Shown here: in pieces, positions 29,901 to 40,347 of the stretch
Numbering within the stretch: position 1 is the first letter of the stretch
Layout of the letters: the number at the start of each line of letters is the position of its first letter
Source: Glaciecola nitratireducens FR1064
Lineage (GTDB): Bacteria; Pseudomonadota; Gammaproteobacteria; Enterobacterales; Alteromonadaceae
Length of the DNA: 64,000 nt
Assembly: GCF_000226565.1 (NCBI RefSeq)
Contig: NC_016041.1
Span: forward strand, 2,666,001 to 2,730,000
Direction: 5' to 3'
Notes under the pieces: generated by a model
The model's input: only the letters and a program-made list of their open reading frames with translations
What the model was told of the DNA's origin: nothing
Database searches by the model: none
Translations under genes and position numbers: made by a program

Positions 29901-30463
29901 GCCCACTCGACAGCGCGATGAATATAGTCTTCTTCACCATCACGCCCGGTGCGAACCAATTCCACATAAAAGTGCTCATGAAAATATTGCTGAAAAAATG
30001 CGGTGATATTATTAGCAATGTCAGGATTATTTTTAGTTAATGCTATGCCTAAATCGCCCGCTAACGCGCCAGATAACACAATGACACCTTCTGCGTATTC
30101 AGCAAGCCATTCTTGGCGCACCACAACTTTATGCTGCACATGTCCTTGCCTATAGGCTTTGGAAATGATTTCGGTGATGTTTTTATAACCTTTGATATTT
30201 TTAGCAATTAAGGTTAAACGTGTTATTTCATTCGGAAAATGCGGTGACAATAACCATATATCACAGCCGATAATCGGCTTTACACCAATATTAAAGGCTT
30301 CAGAATAGAACTTCACTAAGCCACACATATTCATGAGATCGGTGATCGCAATTGCCGGCATATTCATGGATTTTGTTTTTGCTAAGATCGGCTTTACTTT
30401 GTTCAAGCCGTCCTGCATTGAGTAATCGCTATGCACTCGTAAGTGTACGAAAGTGGCTGACAC
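26999..30463 (-). CDS. dnaE: DNA polymerase III subunit alpha
   Basis: DnaE is the replicative polymerase. The 1154-residue protein has an N-terminal PHP domain ([15 protein letters not shown]), the catalytic aspartates in PDFDIDF (D400, D402), [10 protein letters not shown] and [12 protein letters not shown] in the fingers, a helix-hairpin-helix region near 830-880 and a C-terminal OB fold and tau-binding region. Start is GTG at 30461-30463, immediately after the rnhB TAA, with GAGG inside the end of rnhB, so translation is coupled. Length matches the Escherichia coli protein (1160). Confidence 0.97.
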   Translation of the reverse strand: MSATFVHLRVHSDYSMQDGLNKVKPILAKTKSMNMPAIAITDLMNMCGLVKFYSEAFNIGVKPIIGCDIWLLSPHFPNEITRLTLIAKNIKGYKNITEIISKAYRQGHVQHKVVVRQEWLAEYAEGVIVLSGALAGDLGIALTKNNPDIANNITAFFQQYFHEHFYVELVRTGRDGEEDYIHRAVEWAAQNDLPVVATNEVCFIDQIGFEPHEVRVCISEGYTLDDKRRPKKHSEQQYLRSAEEMIELFKDIPSAIENTIEIAKRCNAELTLGEYFLPQFPTGDMTTEDFLVKVSEEGLERRLIKIFADEEERKEKRPEYDERLAIELKVINQMGFPGYFLIVMEFIQWSKDNNIPVGPGRGSGAGSLVAYALDITDLDPLEFDLLFERFLNPERVSMPDFDIDFCMDRRDEVIDHVADIYGRDAVSQIITFGTMAAKAVIRDVGRVLGHPYGFVDRISKLIPMDPGMTLEKAFAVEPRLPELYEEDEDVKDLIDTARILEGVTRNAGKHAGGVVISPTTITDFSPLYCDDTGSNPVTQFDKNDVETAGLVKFDFLGLRTLTIIQWAIDMVKEVQGIDIDITQIPLEDPKCFRVLQKAETTAVFQLESRGMKDLINRLKPDCFEDIIALVALFRPGPLQSGMVDNFIDRKHGREAISYPDAEYQHECLQEILEPTYGIILYQEQVMQIAQVMSGYSLGGADLLRRAMGKKNAQEMAKQRASFEQGAADNNIDPELSIKIFDLVEKFAGYGFNKSHSAAYALVSYQTLWLKTHYPAEFMAAVMSADMDNTDKIVTLVDECGHMNIDILPPDLNAGEYKFTVNSDGQIVYGIGAIKGVGEGPVEAIIEAREQQGKFKDLFDFCAKVDVKRVNKRVLEKLVLSGAMDNLGPHRAALMATIKDALNAASQHAKAELAGQADLFGVQIESEEDITSAFAKVPKWSEKVWLDGEKETLGLYLTGHPINQYLKEIKQYTDGRLADLTPTNRDQFISTVGLVIGVRVMTNKKGRRWGIVTLDDKSARMDVRFYPDMYEQFESVLVSDNLLWVKGQVSFDEFSGGNTINAKDVLTIVQARSKYVKQLKISIPEKLCTLSTVAKVQGILQVYKNGTCPLHIHVEHEDVEVTIASGTQWCVEPEEQLLVELRHILGAEQVNLEFN

Positions 30464-31105
30464 TTATTTTACCTCATCCTGAAACTCGCCTTGCCACAGC
30501 GCTAAAACGCTCTGTACAGGCTTAAAACTTTGTCGATAACATGACAGTGGGCCATGCTCTTGTAATGCCGCTAGGTGCGCTTTCGTCGGATAACCCTTGT
30601 GCGCTGCAAATCCATAGTGTGGATACTGGTTATGAAGCGTTACCATTTCATCATCCCGAGTCACTTTAGCAATGATCGAAGCTGCTGAAATTTGAGGAAA
30701 CAACGCATCGCCTTTGACTACAGCATGACTACTATATGACCAAGGAGGGCAACGATTTCCATCAACTAACACATGCTCAGGCTGAATATTCAAGCCTTCA
30801 ACTGCTCGCTGCATTGCGAGCATAGTGGCGTGCAGAATATTGAGCTGATCAATTTCCAAAACATTAGCGCGACCTATGCTCCATGATAACGCGTTTTGCT
30901 TTATCAGTACTGCTAATTCGTTGCGTTTTTTTTCTGATAATTTTTTTGAGTCAGCTAAACCCAGTATTGGTCTTTTAGGATCGAGTATCACCGCCGCAGT
31001 AACGACGTCACCGACCAACGGACCGCGACCAACTTCATCTACACCGGCAACAAGTGAAAACCGCTGTGTTGCAGCTTTGATGGCGTCTAATGAAATATTA
31101 TTCAT
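30464..31105 (-). CDS. rnhB: Ribonuclease HII
   Basis: RNase HII cuts the RNA strand of RNA-DNA hybrids and removes single ribonucleotides from DNA. The 213-residue protein has the catalytic DE pair in [13 protein letters not shown] (D23, E24), the central D in VLVDGNRCP and the [12 protein letters not shown] motif. It sits between lpxB and dnaE as in enterobacteria and abuts dnaE directly. Confidence 0.96.
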   Translation of the reverse strand: MNNISLDAIKAATQRFSLVAGVDEVGRGPLVGDVVTAAVILDPKRPILGLADSKKLSEKKRNELAVLIKQNALSWSIGRANVLEIDQLNILHATMLAMQRAVEGLNIQPEHVLVDGNRCPPWSYSSHAVVKGDALFPQISAASIIAKVTRDDEMVTLHNQYPHYGFAAHKGYPTKAHLAALQEHGPLSCYRQSFKPVQSVLALWQGEFQDEVK

Positions 31106-31129
31106 ATAAACATTGGCATAAATATTTAC

Positions 31130-32311
31130 TCATGTGCGATTAACCAACAAGCCTTGGATCGCTTTAGCAGCCTGCTCGTCAGCGTTTAGCTGTAAGCTTT
31201 TGTGCAACTGAGTGAAACGCGATATTAATGCGTGAGGTTCATTTTCTAGCATTGGTCTTAATTTATCAGCCATATTTTGTGGATTGACATCTTCTTGCAA
31301 CAACTCTGGCACAAGTGCTTCATTGGCTAAAATATTGGGCAATGAAAAATAATCTGGTTTGTACAAACGCTTCATAATCATATGCGTCATTTTCGACATT
31401 TTATAGCCCACTACCATCGGTTTTTTGCATAACATAGCTTCCAGTGTAGCGGTACCTGAAGCCAATAAAACAGCATTTGCCGCAATCATAACGTCACGCG
31501 CTGATAACTGCGTTACCACGACTTCGACTTTAGGATTTAGGGCCTTTAACAACTGCTTTATTTGAACCTCCCGAGCATTATTTGCTGCAGGAATAATCAC
31601 TTTTAATGCAGGTAAACTGAGCGTCAACAATTCTGCTGTTTTAATAAAATCAGGAAGCAGTGTATCAACTTCTCGCGCTCGACTTCCAGGCAGTAAAGCC
31701 AATACCTTGTCTTCACCGTCTAATGCAAAAAGCTGTCTTTTTTCTTGCTGGTCAGGCACTAATGGAATGCTATCTGCCATAGTGTGGCCAACATATTGAT
31801 ACGGCACCTTGTATTTATTATAGATATCCGCTTCAAACGGGAAAATGCCCAACACCAAGTTAGTCGCTTTTGCAATTTTATGAATACGCGATTCGCGCCA
31901 TGCCCACACCGTTGGACTAACGTAATGCACGGTTTTCACCCCGGCTTGTTTTAGCTTGGCTTCAACGGCTAGGTTAAAATCAGGTGCGTCGACACCGATG
32001 AAAATATCAGGCGGGTTATCAAGAAAATGTTGTACTACTGCTTTGCGAATATGCAGCAGGCGCGGTAGATGTTTGAGTACTTCAACCAGCCCCATAACCG
32101 ACAGCTCTTCCATATCAAACAGAGAATTGAGTCCAAGGGCTGTAAGATGCTTGCCGCCAATACCCTCAAAAATGGCATTAGGGTACATGTCTTTTAAAAC
32201 TGCGACAAAACCCGCAGCAAGAACGTCACCAGAAGCTTCACCTGCAACAATTCCAATGCGAAGTACTGTGTCATCCTTCGGGCTTTTAGGCGATAAATTA
32301 ATTGCAGTCAT
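31130..32311 (-). CDS. lpxB: Lipid-A-disaccharide synthase LpxB
   Basis: LpxB joins UDP-2,3-diacylglucosamine and lipid X to the lipid A disaccharide at the inner face of the inner membrane. The 393-residue protein starts with a dispensable charged segment, then LRIGIVAGEASGDVLAAGF (about 17-35), GVDAPDFN, YVSPTVWAWRESRI and LLPGSRAREVDTLLP, standard LpxB motifs. Lies between lpxA and rnhB in the usual order. Confidence 0.96.
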   Translation of the reverse strand: MTAINLSPKSPKDDTVLRIGIVAGEASGDVLAAGFVAVLKDMYPNAIFEGIGGKHLTALGLNSLFDMEELSVMGLVEVLKHLPRLLHIRKAVVQHFLDNPPDIFIGVDAPDFNLAVEAKLKQAGVKTVHYVSPTVWAWRESRIHKIAKATNLVLGIFPFEADIYNKYKVPYQYVGHTMADSIPLVPDQQEKRQLFALDGEDKVLALLPGSRAREVDTLLPDFIKTAELLTLSLPALKVIIPAANNAREVQIKQLLKALNPKVEVVVTQLSARDVMIAANAVLLASGTATLEAMLCKKPMVVGYKMSKMTHMIMKRLYKPDYFSLPNILANEALVPELLQEDVNPQNMADKLRPMLENEPHALISRFTQLHKSLQLNADEQAAKAIQGLLVNRT

Positions 32312-32376
32312 TTAGTCTATCCGTGACTGATTAGTCTGAGCTCGACTTTTCGGTGATTTGTTTATTTTCATCCGAC

Positions 32377-33147
32377 TTAACGAATGATGCCACGTTTTGA
32401 TGAAGCGACAAAGTCGGCTAAGATTTTAACATCAGACTCAGATTCTGCCATTTCATTCAACAAGGGTAGCGCTTGATCTGTGGTATTCCCATTCCGATAA
32501 ATAACTTTATATGCCCGTTTTATTGCCATTATAGCGGATGACGTAAACCCTCGGCGCTTCAATCCTTCGCTATTAATGCCTTGCGGAATGTGTTTTATTC
32601 CGCTGACCATGACGTAAGGAGGAATATCTTTTAATACAATGGCACCACCGCCAGTAAATGAGTGCGAACCAATATGGCAAAATTGATGAACCGCGGTCAT
32701 GCCGCCAAGGATAACTTGATTTCCAACGTGAACGTGACCAGCCAGCGTGCAGTTGTTTGCAAATATATTGTCATCACCTAAAATGCAGTCATGCGCAACA
32801 TGCGTATTCACCATAAACAAATTACCACTGCCAATTTGAGTGAGCCCTTTGTCTTGAGTCGTGCCGCGATGAATAGTGCAGGATTCGCGGAACACGTTGT
32901 TGTCACCAATTTCAAGATAGGTTGTTTCGCCAGCATATTTTTTATCTTGACAGTCTTCACCGATAGAACAAAATTGGAAAAAAACGTTGTTTATTCCAAT
33001 TTTTGAATGCCCTTTGATGACTACGTGCGAGGTCAATACGCAGTTATCACCAATATCTACGTTATCTCCAATGACACAAAATGGGCCAATTTGAACATTT
33101 TTACCAATTTTAGCTGATTCCGCTATTATCGATGAAGGATGGATCAT
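32377..33147 (-). CDS. lpxA: UDP-N-acetylglucosamine O-acyltransferase LpxA
   Basis: LpxA performs the first lipid A step, 3-O-acylation of UDP-GlcNAc. The 256-residue protein is a left-handed beta-helix with hexapeptide repeats ([21 protein letters not shown] and others), the catalytic His in [11 protein letters not shown] (H119) and a helical C-terminus. It lies one base after fabZ. The companion gene lpxD, normally two genes upstream, is absent (see findings). Confidence 0.96.
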   Translation of the reverse strand: MIHPSSIIAESAKIGKNVQIGPFCVIGDNVDIGDNCVLTSHVVIKGHSKIGINNVFFQFCSIGEDCQDKKYAGETTYLEIGDNNVFRESCTIHRGTTQDKGLTQIGSGNLFMVNTHVAHDCILGDDNIFANNCTLAGHVHVGNQVILGGMTAVHQFCHIGSHSFTGGGAIVLKDIPPYVMVSGIKHIPQGINSEGLKRRGFTSSAIMAIKRAYKVIYRNGNTTDQALPLLNEMAESESDVKILADFVASSKRGIIR

Positions 33148-33148
33148 A

Positions 33149-33595
33149 TTACATATCTCTCATTGCACACATAAATTCTGATGTGCAAACATCTGCACCA
33201 TCAACGGACGCGACGCCAGAAAACTTCCAAATACCGCGGCGTTCCTTGATCAGCTCAACTGAATATTCTAACTTATCACCCGGCACGCATGGACGCTTGA
33301 AGCGCGCTTTATCGATACCTGCGTAAAGATAAAGTTGATCGCTGCTGCCCATTGTTTTAAAACCGAGCACACCAGCTGCCTGAGCTAAACCCTCTAAGAT
33401 AAGTACACCCGGAAAAATGGGCTGCCCTGGAAAGTGACCTGTAAAACAAGGTTCATTAAAAGTGATATTTTTATACCCTTTAATTGACTTGCCAAGTTCG
33501 TAATCTGTTACGCGATCAATGAGTAGAAATGGATACCGGTGTGGCAGTAATTCCATGATTTCTTTGATGTCGATAGTTTTTTGTGAGTCTGCCAA
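33149..33595 (-). CDS. fabZ: 3-hydroxyacyl-ACP dehydratase FabZ
   Basis: FabZ dehydrates beta-hydroxyacyl-ACPs and influences the pool shared with LpxA. The 148-residue hot-dog protein has [14 protein letters not shown] (about 16-29), catalytic His54 in [13 protein letters not shown] and Glu68 in [10 protein letters not shown]. Translation appears to start at a TTG (33593-33595) with GGAG eight bases before; no ATG gives the normal N-terminus. It follows an intrinsic terminator instead of lpxD, so it may have its own promoter. Confidence 0.95.
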   Translation of the reverse strand: MADSQKTIDIKEIMELLPHRYPFLLIDRVTDYELGKSIKGYKNITFNEPCFTGHFPGQPIFPGVLILEGLAQAAGVLGFKTMGSSDQLYLYAGIDKARFKRPCVPGDKLEYSVELIKERRGIWKFSGVASVDGADVCTSEFMCAMRDM

Positions 33596-33696
33596 AATAT
33601 CTCCTTTGCGGCCGAAAGCGGGTAGATTTCGCCATAGCCATTAACTCTATTATTCTTGCTCTGCAAATTGGGTGCATAAGATACGCTTTTGAGGAG

Positions 33697-33733
33697 CAAA
33701 AACAAATCAGACCAACCGATTGGTTGGCCTGAT
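33697..33733 (-). terminator. Intrinsic terminator between skp and fabZ
   Basis: Minus-strand stem ATCAGGCCAACC/GGTTGGTCTGAT (one mismatch, four-base loop, 33706-33733) followed by TTTGTTTTTG. It lies where lpxD would normally be, about 60 bases after the skp stop. Confidence 0.75.
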
Positions 33734-33791
33734 ATTCGCCATAAATGCAGATGTTCCAATCGGTACTATCGACTGGCGACTAAATGTCGTA

Positions 33792-34307
33792 TTACTGAGC
33801 TTTCGTTACTTGCTCTAATACTTTCTGTGAAATATCGAATTCAGGTTTTGCGAAAGGCGTAGTGCTTCGATTCAAAACCATATCGTACTTACCGTCAGCA
33901 GCGATTTTCTCAACAGCTTGCATAACTAGTCCAAGAATTTTTCTTTGCTCTTCTTGTTCACGGCGCTGCATATTTTGCTGTAGTGGGCCAGTTTTTTCTT
34001 GTAGAACTTTTTGTAGAGCAATAATTTGATCTTCTAGTTTCTTCTTCTCAGTAGCGCTCATTGTTGCGCTTTCACGCTGTAGCTTTTGAACTAAGAAATT
34101 GTATTCTTCACTTTGCGTATTGACTTCTTGGATTTGATCCTTGAATTCTGCAGTCACAACTTGGGCGATTTCCGCAAACTGTGGCAAAGAACGTGTAATA
34201 CCCTGCACATCAACAACACCGATTTTTTGTGCTGCTTGAGCGGCTGTGCTCAATAATGCAGAGCTAAGCATAGCCCCAGCGATAAGTGTTTTAGTAAATG
34301 TCTTCAA
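33792..34307 (-). CDS. skp: OmpH/Skp-family periplasmic chaperone
   Basis: Skp binds unfolded outer-membrane proteins in the periplasm and hands them to the Bam complex. With a TTG start at 34305-34307 (AAGGAG six bases upstream) the product begins MKTFTKTLIAGAMLSS with a signal peptide ending AAQA (about residue 25). A mature domain starting AQKIGVVDVQGITRSLPQF follows, then long coiled-coil arms (about 60-130) rich in Gln, Glu and Lys. Length 171 fits the family. The open frame extends further upstream but without a signal. Follows bamA, as usual. Confidence 0.92.
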   Translation of the reverse strand: MKTFTKTLIAGAMLSSALLSTAAQAAQKIGVVDVQGITRSLPQFAEIAQVVTAEFKDQIQEVNTQSEEYNFLVQKLQRESATMSATEKKKLEDQIIALQKVLQEKTGPLQQNMQRREQEEQRKILGLVMQAVEKIAADGKYDMVLNRSTTPFAKPEFDISQKVLEQVTKAQ

Positions 34308-34403
34308 TGGAAACTCCTTTAGTCTGTTCCGTTTTTTGTTGGGCGTCTTGGCACCCAACTATTTTAGTTCTAATCTGTTATATGATACTACGTTAAAAGG
34401 GCT

Positions 34404-36890
34404 TTAGAAAGTTGAGCCAATGTTAAACGTAAAGAATTTGGGGTTATCACCGTCTCGTGAGTTAATTTCCTTAGAGAAACTAAAAACAAGCGGTCCCATT
34501 GGCGAAATCCACTGTACTGAAACGCCCGCAGATGTTCTAAACTGACTCCAATCGCTGTAGTCACCCAATACGGCTGGTTGACCTTCTCCAGTTCTACCAA
34601 CGAAATTGAGATCTTTGTATTCGTCATAATCAAATTCGGTATCCCATACGTTACCTACATCGACGAAGACAGAGGTTCGCACGGAACTGTCAAATTCAGA
34701 TTCAACAAACGGCGTCGGTACAATTAATTCTAAACCACCAATCGCCATTGCATTACCACCTAAACTTCTAGGTGAAACGCCGATTCTATCAGTATCTGGG
34801 CTACCAAAAATAGGCGTTCCCAGAGGCGTGGTTCCAATTTGCGACGCAATTCGCTGCACGCCGCGCGGACCGACAGTATTATCTTCAAAGCCGCGCAAGG
34901 TGTCTGCGCCGCCTGCTGTAAAGTTTTCAGTAAAGGGTAATATTTGTTCTGTGCCGTTCTTACTGCCATAACCATTACCGTACCCTAAACGCATTCTAGC
35001 CAGCACCGACCAGCGTTGATTTTGACTCAACGCGAAGTACCATTTTGTGTCTGCAATCATTTTGAAGTAATTAACGTCAGAATTAGGCGTTGTTATGCTA
35101 AATGATGCGCGCTGCGAAGAACCATCTGTCGGGAATAAACCACGGTTTAAGGTGGAGCGTGTCCAACTTGTTGAAGCTAAGAAGCTTTCATACTTAATCG
35201 ATGAATCAGGATCATCTAAGCTTCTAAATTGATCGTAAAAACGAGAGGTTTGTTCGTATGATGTATTGTCGCTAGATAGCTCAACATTAGCATACGTTAA
35301 GCCAAAGCTAATTCTGTTTACTTCGTTAATTGGATAGCCAATGTTTGCGCCTATCTGATAACGCTTACTGTCATATTGAACCACACCAAAGTCACCGCCA
35401 TCAAATTTGCTGTAGCCTATATTACCACCCAAGCTGATGCCATCAATGGTGAAATAAGGGTCAGTGTAATTTAACTGAATTGACTGTTGATAAGACACTG
35501 TAGACACATTAAGACCGATACGTTTACCTGTACCCAAGAAGTTATCCTGCTGAATACCGGCATTTAAACTAAGCTTTGTATTATCACCATAGCCCACGCC
35601 CGCTGTGAAAGAGCCTGAGGCCTGTTCTTTCACTTTGAATTCAACGTCTACTTTATCGTCCTGCCCCGGCACACGGATAGTTTCAAAATCAACGGTTTCC
35701 ATGTACGTTAATCGAGACAATGATGCCTTCGAGCTTTCTAGTAAACTATCAGACAACCAAGTGCCTTCAAGCTGGCTTAGGTTTTGGCGCAATACTTCAT
35801 CAGCCGTAATCACGTTACCTTGGAAGTTAATGCGACGAACGTAAATGCGCTTGCCTGGGTCAACTGATAACGATAGTTTTACCGTTTTATCTTCATCATT
35901 TATATCTGGGATAGTGGTCACTGTTGGGTAAGCATAACCAAATCGACCAAGATATTTACTAATAAATTCTTCTGTGTAGGTTACGGTTGCTTGATTGTAC
36001 AACTCACCTGCAGAAAGTGGTAACACTTGATTTAAGAAACCTTCGAAACCAAGCAAGTCGCCCACTAATTCTACTTCTGAGATAGTGTATTGTTCACCCT
36101 CTTCTACATTCATACCGACATAGATGGCGTCTTTTTCTGGTGTCATTGATACTTGCGTCGTGCTAACGGCAAAACGCAAGTAACCGCGATCTTTGTAGTA
36201 GCTGGTGAGGTTTTCTAAGTCACCCGACAGCGTCTGCTGTTGATAACGCGTTTCGGACGTAAAGTCCCACCAAGGTGTATCAAACTTCAATTCCATCACA
36301 TCAAACAATGTTTCGTCGTCAAATACTTCGTTTCCGACGATGTTAATTTGTTTAATTTTAGCGGCGTCGCCTTCTTCGAATAAAAACTTTAGGTCGACAC
36401 GATTTCTTGGTAAAGGCGTTACGATGGCTGACACTTCAGCATTGTATTTACCAATACTGTAAAAGAAGTCTTTCAAGCCATTTTCAATAGAAGTCAACAC
36501 TGTTCGGTCTAGTGGCTCCCCAACGCGGATATTTGAATTTTCCAGGCTATCTTGAAGCTGCTCATCCTTAATATCATCATTGCCTTCATAGACAATATTA
36601 CTAATAGTTGGACGCTCAGAAACACGAACAACCAAGACATTGCCGTCGCGTAATATTTCAACCTTTTCGAAGTGAGTAGATGAATAAAGTGAACGTATGA
36701 GCTGGCTAACCCGGAAAGGGTTTAACTCATCGCCGACTTGCACTGGTAGGTACGTAAGGGCTGCACCTAATGCAACACGCTGCAAACCAATTACGCGAAT
36801 ATCTTCTACCACAAATTCAGATTTACTCTGTGCAAATGATAACGAGGTAAATGCCATTAAGGCGATAAGAACTAACTGTTTACACTTCAT
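34404..36890 (-). CDS. bamA: Outer membrane protein assembly factor BamA
   Basis: BamA inserts beta-barrel proteins into the outer membrane. The 828-residue precursor has a signal peptide (cleavage near FAQS, about residue 20), five POTRA domains (about 24-420) and a C-terminal 16-strand barrel (about 425-828) ending in the FTFNIGSTF aromatic C-terminal signature. The barrel includes the VRGF-type lid motif, here TLRGFEDNTVGPRG. Located between rseP and skp, canonical. Confidence 0.97.
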   Translation of the reverse strand: MKCKQLVLIALMAFTSLSFAQSKSEFVVEDIRVIGLQRVALGAALTYLPVQVGDELNPFRVSQLIRSLYSSTHFEKVEILRDGNVLVVRVSERPTISNIVYEGNDDIKDEQLQDSLENSNIRVGEPLDRTVLTSIENGLKDFFYSIGKYNAEVSAIVTPLPRNRVDLKFLFEEGDAAKIKQINIVGNEVFDDETLFDVMELKFDTPWWDFTSETRYQQQTLSGDLENLTSYYKDRGYLRFAVSTTQVSMTPEKDAIYVGMNVEEGEQYTISEVELVGDLLGFEGFLNQVLPLSAGELYNQATVTYTEEFISKYLGRFGYAYPTVTTIPDINDEDKTVKLSLSVDPGKRIYVRRINFQGNVITADEVLRQNLSQLEGTWLSDSLLESSKASLSRLTYMETVDFETIRVPGQDDKVDVEFKVKEQASGSFTAGVGYGDNTKLSLNAGIQQDNFLGTGKRIGLNVSTVSYQQSIQLNYTDPYFTIDGISLGGNIGYSKFDGGDFGVVQYDSKRYQIGANIGYPINEVNRISFGLTYANVELSSDNTSYEQTSRFYDQFRSLDDPDSSIKYESFLASTSWTRSTLNRGLFPTDGSSQRASFSITTPNSDVNYFKMIADTKWYFALSQNQRWSVLARMRLGYGNGYGSKNGTEQILPFTENFTAGGADTLRGFEDNTVGPRGVQRIASQIGTTPLGTPIFGSPDTDRIGVSPRSLGGNAMAIGGLELIVPTPFVESEFDSSVRTSVFVDVGNVWDTEFDYDEYKDLNFVGRTGEGQPAVLGDYSDWSQFRTSAGVSVQWISPMGPLVFSFSKEINSRDGDNPKFFTFNIGSTF

Positions 36891-36932
36891 TTACTAATAT
36901 TCTTCCAAAACACGTTTTTTATAAAACTATTA

Positions 36933-38285
36933 TTATGTGATGCGATTGATGTCGTTAAATATGGCAACAGCCATTAACATGAATAACAATACGCCACCTA
37001 TCCTAAATCCAATTTCCTGCACTGCTTCTGGGACAGGCTTACCTGTTATCCATTCGGCCGTGAAATACATTAAATGACCGCCGTCAAGCATGGGTAATGG
37101 TAACAAATTTACGATGCCAAGATTAACACTGATTAATGCTAAAAACCCTAAAAATACAATAATTCCATAACTTGCACTCATTCCTGCGCCTTGAGCGATT
37201 GAAATAGGGCCACTTAAATTTTTAACCGCAACATCTCCATTGATAAATTTGCCTAACATTTCGACAGTTAAGGTCATTAATCGCCATGTTTCTTGCGTTC
37301 CTTTCACTAAAGCATCAAAAGGACCAGATTTATCATGAAAATAATAGTTTTCGGGATATGCTCCGACCTGCGAAGAAATGCCCAGCAAACCAGCAGTACC
37401 AGTAGGTGTTTCTCTTTCACCTAAGGTTACTTCGAATACTTCAGATTGGCCGTCACGTAACACTTCAACTTCAACTGTTTCGTTTGGTCTTGCAGCCACA
37501 TAGTCCACTATTTGTCCCCATTCAGCCATGAAGGTTCCATTTAGTTTCACTATTTCATCATTTTCTTGCAGACCTGCTTGGTCCGATGGCCCGCTTGGGC
37601 TAACTAACGCAATGATTTTGCTAGGCTTTGTTCTAAAGGGTTCAAAACCAATTGACGAAAACATATCGTCGGATTCAGGATCAAACTGCCAGTTTGGCAT
37701 TTTCATATCATAGGAAACGACTTGTCCATTTGGTTTTTCAACGGTCAGCGGAATATTGTCCGCACCGATAAAACGCATTAACTCAATATTTACCGATTGC
37801 CAAGTTCTGGTTTCCGCCCCATCAATTTCAATAATTTGATCACCCGCTTCTACGCCTGTTGCAGCAATGTAAGATGAGGGCGTAACTTCTCCAACAAACG
37901 GTTTTGCTTTATCTTGTCCAATCATGGCGACTATCATCAAGATCAAAATCGCAAATAAAAAATTAATGCCAGGACCAGCTGCAACAATAGCGAATCGTTT
38001 CCAGACGGGCTGGATGTTGAAAGACGCAGCCATATCTTGCTCCGCCACATCATCTACTCTGCCATCTAACATTCTGACATAACCGCCTAAAGGAATAGCG
38101 GCTATCACAAACTCCATGCCAGTGGATGTTATGCGTTTGTAAAGCGGCTTACCAAAACCGATGGAAAAGCGCAGCACTTTTACGCCACATTTTCTGGCAA
38201 CAATGAAGTGTCCCCATTCATGCACAGCAACTAAAATGCCCAATGCCAATACAAAAGCACCGATATTTCGAATAATTTCAAACAC
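36933..38285 (-). CDS. rseP: Site-2 zinc metalloprotease RseP
   Basis: RseP cleaves the anti-sigma factor RseA within the membrane after DegS, activating sigma-E. The 450-residue protein has HEWGH (22-26) in the first membrane segment, two PDZ domains (about 110-300; EAGDQIIEIDG, LQENDEIVKLNG) and a C-terminal NLLPLPMLDGGHLM motif supplying the third zinc ligand. Start is GTG, sharing one base with the ispC stop, so the two genes are translationally coupled. Confidence 0.96.
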   Translation of the reverse strand: MFEIIRNIGAFVLALGILVAVHEWGHFIVARKCGVKVLRFSIGFGKPLYKRITSTGMEFVIAAIPLGGYVRMLDGRVDDVAEQDMAASFNIQPVWKRFAIVAAGPGINFLFAILILMIVAMIGQDKAKPFVGEVTPSSYIAATGVEAGDQIIEIDGAETRTWQSVNIELMRFIGADNIPLTVEKPNGQVVSYDMKMPNWQFDPESDDMFSSIGFEPFRTKPSKIIALVSPSGPSDQAGLQENDEIVKLNGTFMAEWGQIVDYVAARPNETVEVEVLRDGQSEVFEVTLGERETPTGTAGLLGISSQVGAYPENYYFHDKSGPFDALVKGTQETWRLMTLTVEMLGKFINGDVAVKNLSGPISIAQGAGMSASYGIIVFLGFLALISVNLGIVNLLPLPMLDGGHLMYFTAEWITGKPVPEAVQEIGFRIGGVLLFMLMAVAIFNDINRIT

Positions 38286-39466
38286 TAATTTAACTTCCTC
38301 ACTAATTCTCGCGCTAAGCTTCTGGCTTCTTCGTCATGTTCTAAGACTTGTACAATAGATGTCAGTTCAATTAAATCGGTTTTTTGCAGCGCCTGCTGAT
38401 TCACCTTTGCAATGTCAGTAAACTTAATCTGTCCTTTTAAAAATGCGTCAACCGCTACTTCATTTGCCGCATTAATGGCAGTGGTCGCGGCTTGTCCTTG
38501 TTTGCATGCCTCGATTGCTAGATACAAATTAGGGTAGCGGGCTTCATCCGGCTTTGAAAAGCTAAAATCGCATAAGCTAGAAAAATCGACCGCGTCGACA
38601 CCAGAATTAATTCGTTCAGGAAAACTAAGGCCATAAGCAATAGGCGTGCGCATATCAGGATTACCAAGCTGAGCAATAACTGAACCATCCGTATATTGCA
38701 CCATGGAATGAATAGTACTTTGTGGATGCAGGACAACTTCGATGTCATTTTCATGCAGGCCGAATAGCCATTTTGCTTCGATAAACTCTAGACCTTTATT
38801 CATCATAGAGGCTGAATCAACAGAGATTTTTCTTCCCATTGTCCAGGTAGGATGAGCGCAAGCTTGATCAGGAGTAATACTATCAAAAGACTCACTCGGT
38901 AGAGTTCTAAAAGGACCTCCCGAGCCCGTCAACAGGATTTTTGCAATGCCTGATTTGTCTAAATTTCCGTATTCAAAATCATGCGGCAAACATTGAAATA
39001 TCGCATTGTGTTCGCTGTCTATAGGCAATAATTCTGCTTTATATTCACGCACTGCATTCATGAATAATTCACCAGACATAACGAGTGACTCTTTGTTCGC
39101 CAAGAGCACGCGTTTACCAGCACGAACTGCTGCCAAAGTCGGCAATAAACCAGCCGCTCCAACAATCGCTGACATAACAGTGTCGACTTCTGGCGCCGAA
39201 CAAACATCTTCTAATGCCTTTGCGCCGACCAGCACTTCTGAGTGACAGTTCTCGGCTTTCAACAAGGAAATAAAAGTAGTGTAGGTATTGGGATCAGACA
39301 GCACGATATAGCGTGGAGAGCACTGCATAGCAAGTTGAACCAGTGCCTTTAAATTAGCATGGCCGGTGATAGCAAATACCCGAAATTTGTCCGGATGCCG
39401 AGAAATAACGTCTATTGTATTTTGACCAATAGAGCCGGTTGCCCCTAGGACAGTGATGGTTCTCAT
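38285..39466 (-). CDS. ispC: 1-deoxy-D-xylulose 5-phosphate reductoisomerase
   Basis: IspC (Dxr) converts DXP to methylerythritol phosphate, the committed isoprenoid step, using NADPH. The product from ATG 39466 starts MRTITVLGATGSIGQNTID, the expected Rossmann N-terminus. The frame is open 14 codons further, overlapping cdsA, but that would add residues absent in the family. Further motifs are LLANKESLVMSGE, LPIDSEHNAIFQCL and SASMMNKGLEFIEAKWLF. About 393 residues, normal. Lies between cdsA and rseP in the standard order. Confidence 0.96.
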   Translation of the reverse strand: MRTITVLGATGSIGQNTIDVISRHPDKFRVFAITGHANLKALVQLAMQCSPRYIVLSDPNTYTTFISLLKAENCHSEVLVGAKALEDVCSAPEVDTVMSAIVGAAGLLPTLAAVRAGKRVLLANKESLVMSGELFMNAVREYKAELLPIDSEHNAIFQCLPHDFEYGNLDKSGIAKILLTGSGGPFRTLPSESFDSITPDQACAHPTWTMGRKISVDSASMMNKGLEFIEAKWLFGLHENDIEVVLHPQSTIHSMVQYTDGSVIAQLGNPDMRTPIAYGLSFPERINSGVDAVDFSSLCDFSFSKPDEARYPNLYLAIEACKQGQAATTAINAANEVAVDAFLKGQIKFTDIAKVNQQALQKTDLIELTSIVQVLEHDEEARSLARELVRKLN

Positions 39467-39483
39467 GATATCAACATAGTTGC

Positions 39484-40347
39484 CTAAGCCATCCATACAA
39501 CGTAGCAAAACGCGAACACAGGAAACGCAGCCGTTAAGCTGTCGATTCTGTCCATGACTCCGCCATGACCAGGAAGTAACTTACCGCTGTCCTTGATACC
39601 GGCACAGCGTTTAAACATACTCTCATTTAAATCACCTAGCGCAGATACAGCAACCGTAATCACACCAATGAGTATATGCATACCAATTCGACTAGCATCA
39701 AACTGATAATGTAATGCAGCAAATGCAATAATAGCCAGCGATGCCATAATGCCGCCAAGCAAACCCTCTATGCTTTTGCCCGGTGAAACATTTGGACGCA
39801 GCTTATGCTTACCAAATTTGACTCCGCAAAAGAATGCGCCAATATCTGCAGCCCAGACAATACCTAGCACATAGAAAATAAGCGATGCCCCGTAAAAAGG
39901 GTCTACTTCATATAAGTTCGTACGCAAACTGATAATTGCAACCCAAGTAGGGATGAGCGTGAGTATGCCGAATGCTGCCCTAATGGGTATATTTTCTTTC
40001 CAAACAGAGCTGTATTTAGGATAAGTCAGGATCATCACAAGTGACACGGCCCACCAAACGGCAGCAATGCTCAGTATTGTTTTGTACAGGCCATTTAATT
40101 CGCTTTGGTACCAAACGGCTTGCCCATCTACGGCAAAAATTAGCACACCGCAGATAATTAAAATGAGTGCCATGAACGTGACTTTAGATGCACGATCATT
40201 AATACCTGACATTTTAGCCCACTCGTAGGCGCCTAATGCAACTACGCCAGCAACAGCAATTTTAAATAGCTCTACTGGTAAAAATAAAATAGCTAAAATA
40301 GCCAAAGGCGCAAGAATGACTGCTGTTATTATTCTTTGTTTTAACAT
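39484..40347 (-). CDS. cdsA: Phosphatidate cytidylyltransferase CdsA
   Basis: CdsA makes CDP-diacylglycerol from phosphatidate and CTP in the inner membrane. The 287-residue protein has about seven to eight hydrophobic spans and the C-terminal CdsA signature around SALGDLNESMFKRCAGIKDSGKLLPGHGGVMDRIDS. Its ATG overlaps the uppS stop by one base. Confidence 0.95.
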   Translation of the reverse strand: MLKQRIITAVILAPLAILAILFLPVELFKIAVAGVVALGAYEWAKMSGINDRASKVTFMALILIICGVLIFAVDGQAVWYQSELNGLYKTILSIAAVWWAVSLVMILTYPKYSSVWKENIPIRAAFGILTLIPTWVAIISLRTNLYEVDPFYGASLIFYVLGIVWAADIGAFFCGVKFGKHKLRPNVSPGKSIEGLLGGIMASLAIIAFAALHYQFDASRIGMHILIGVITVAVSALGDLNESMFKRCAGIKDSGKLLPGHGGVMDRIDSLTAAFPVFAFCYVVWMA

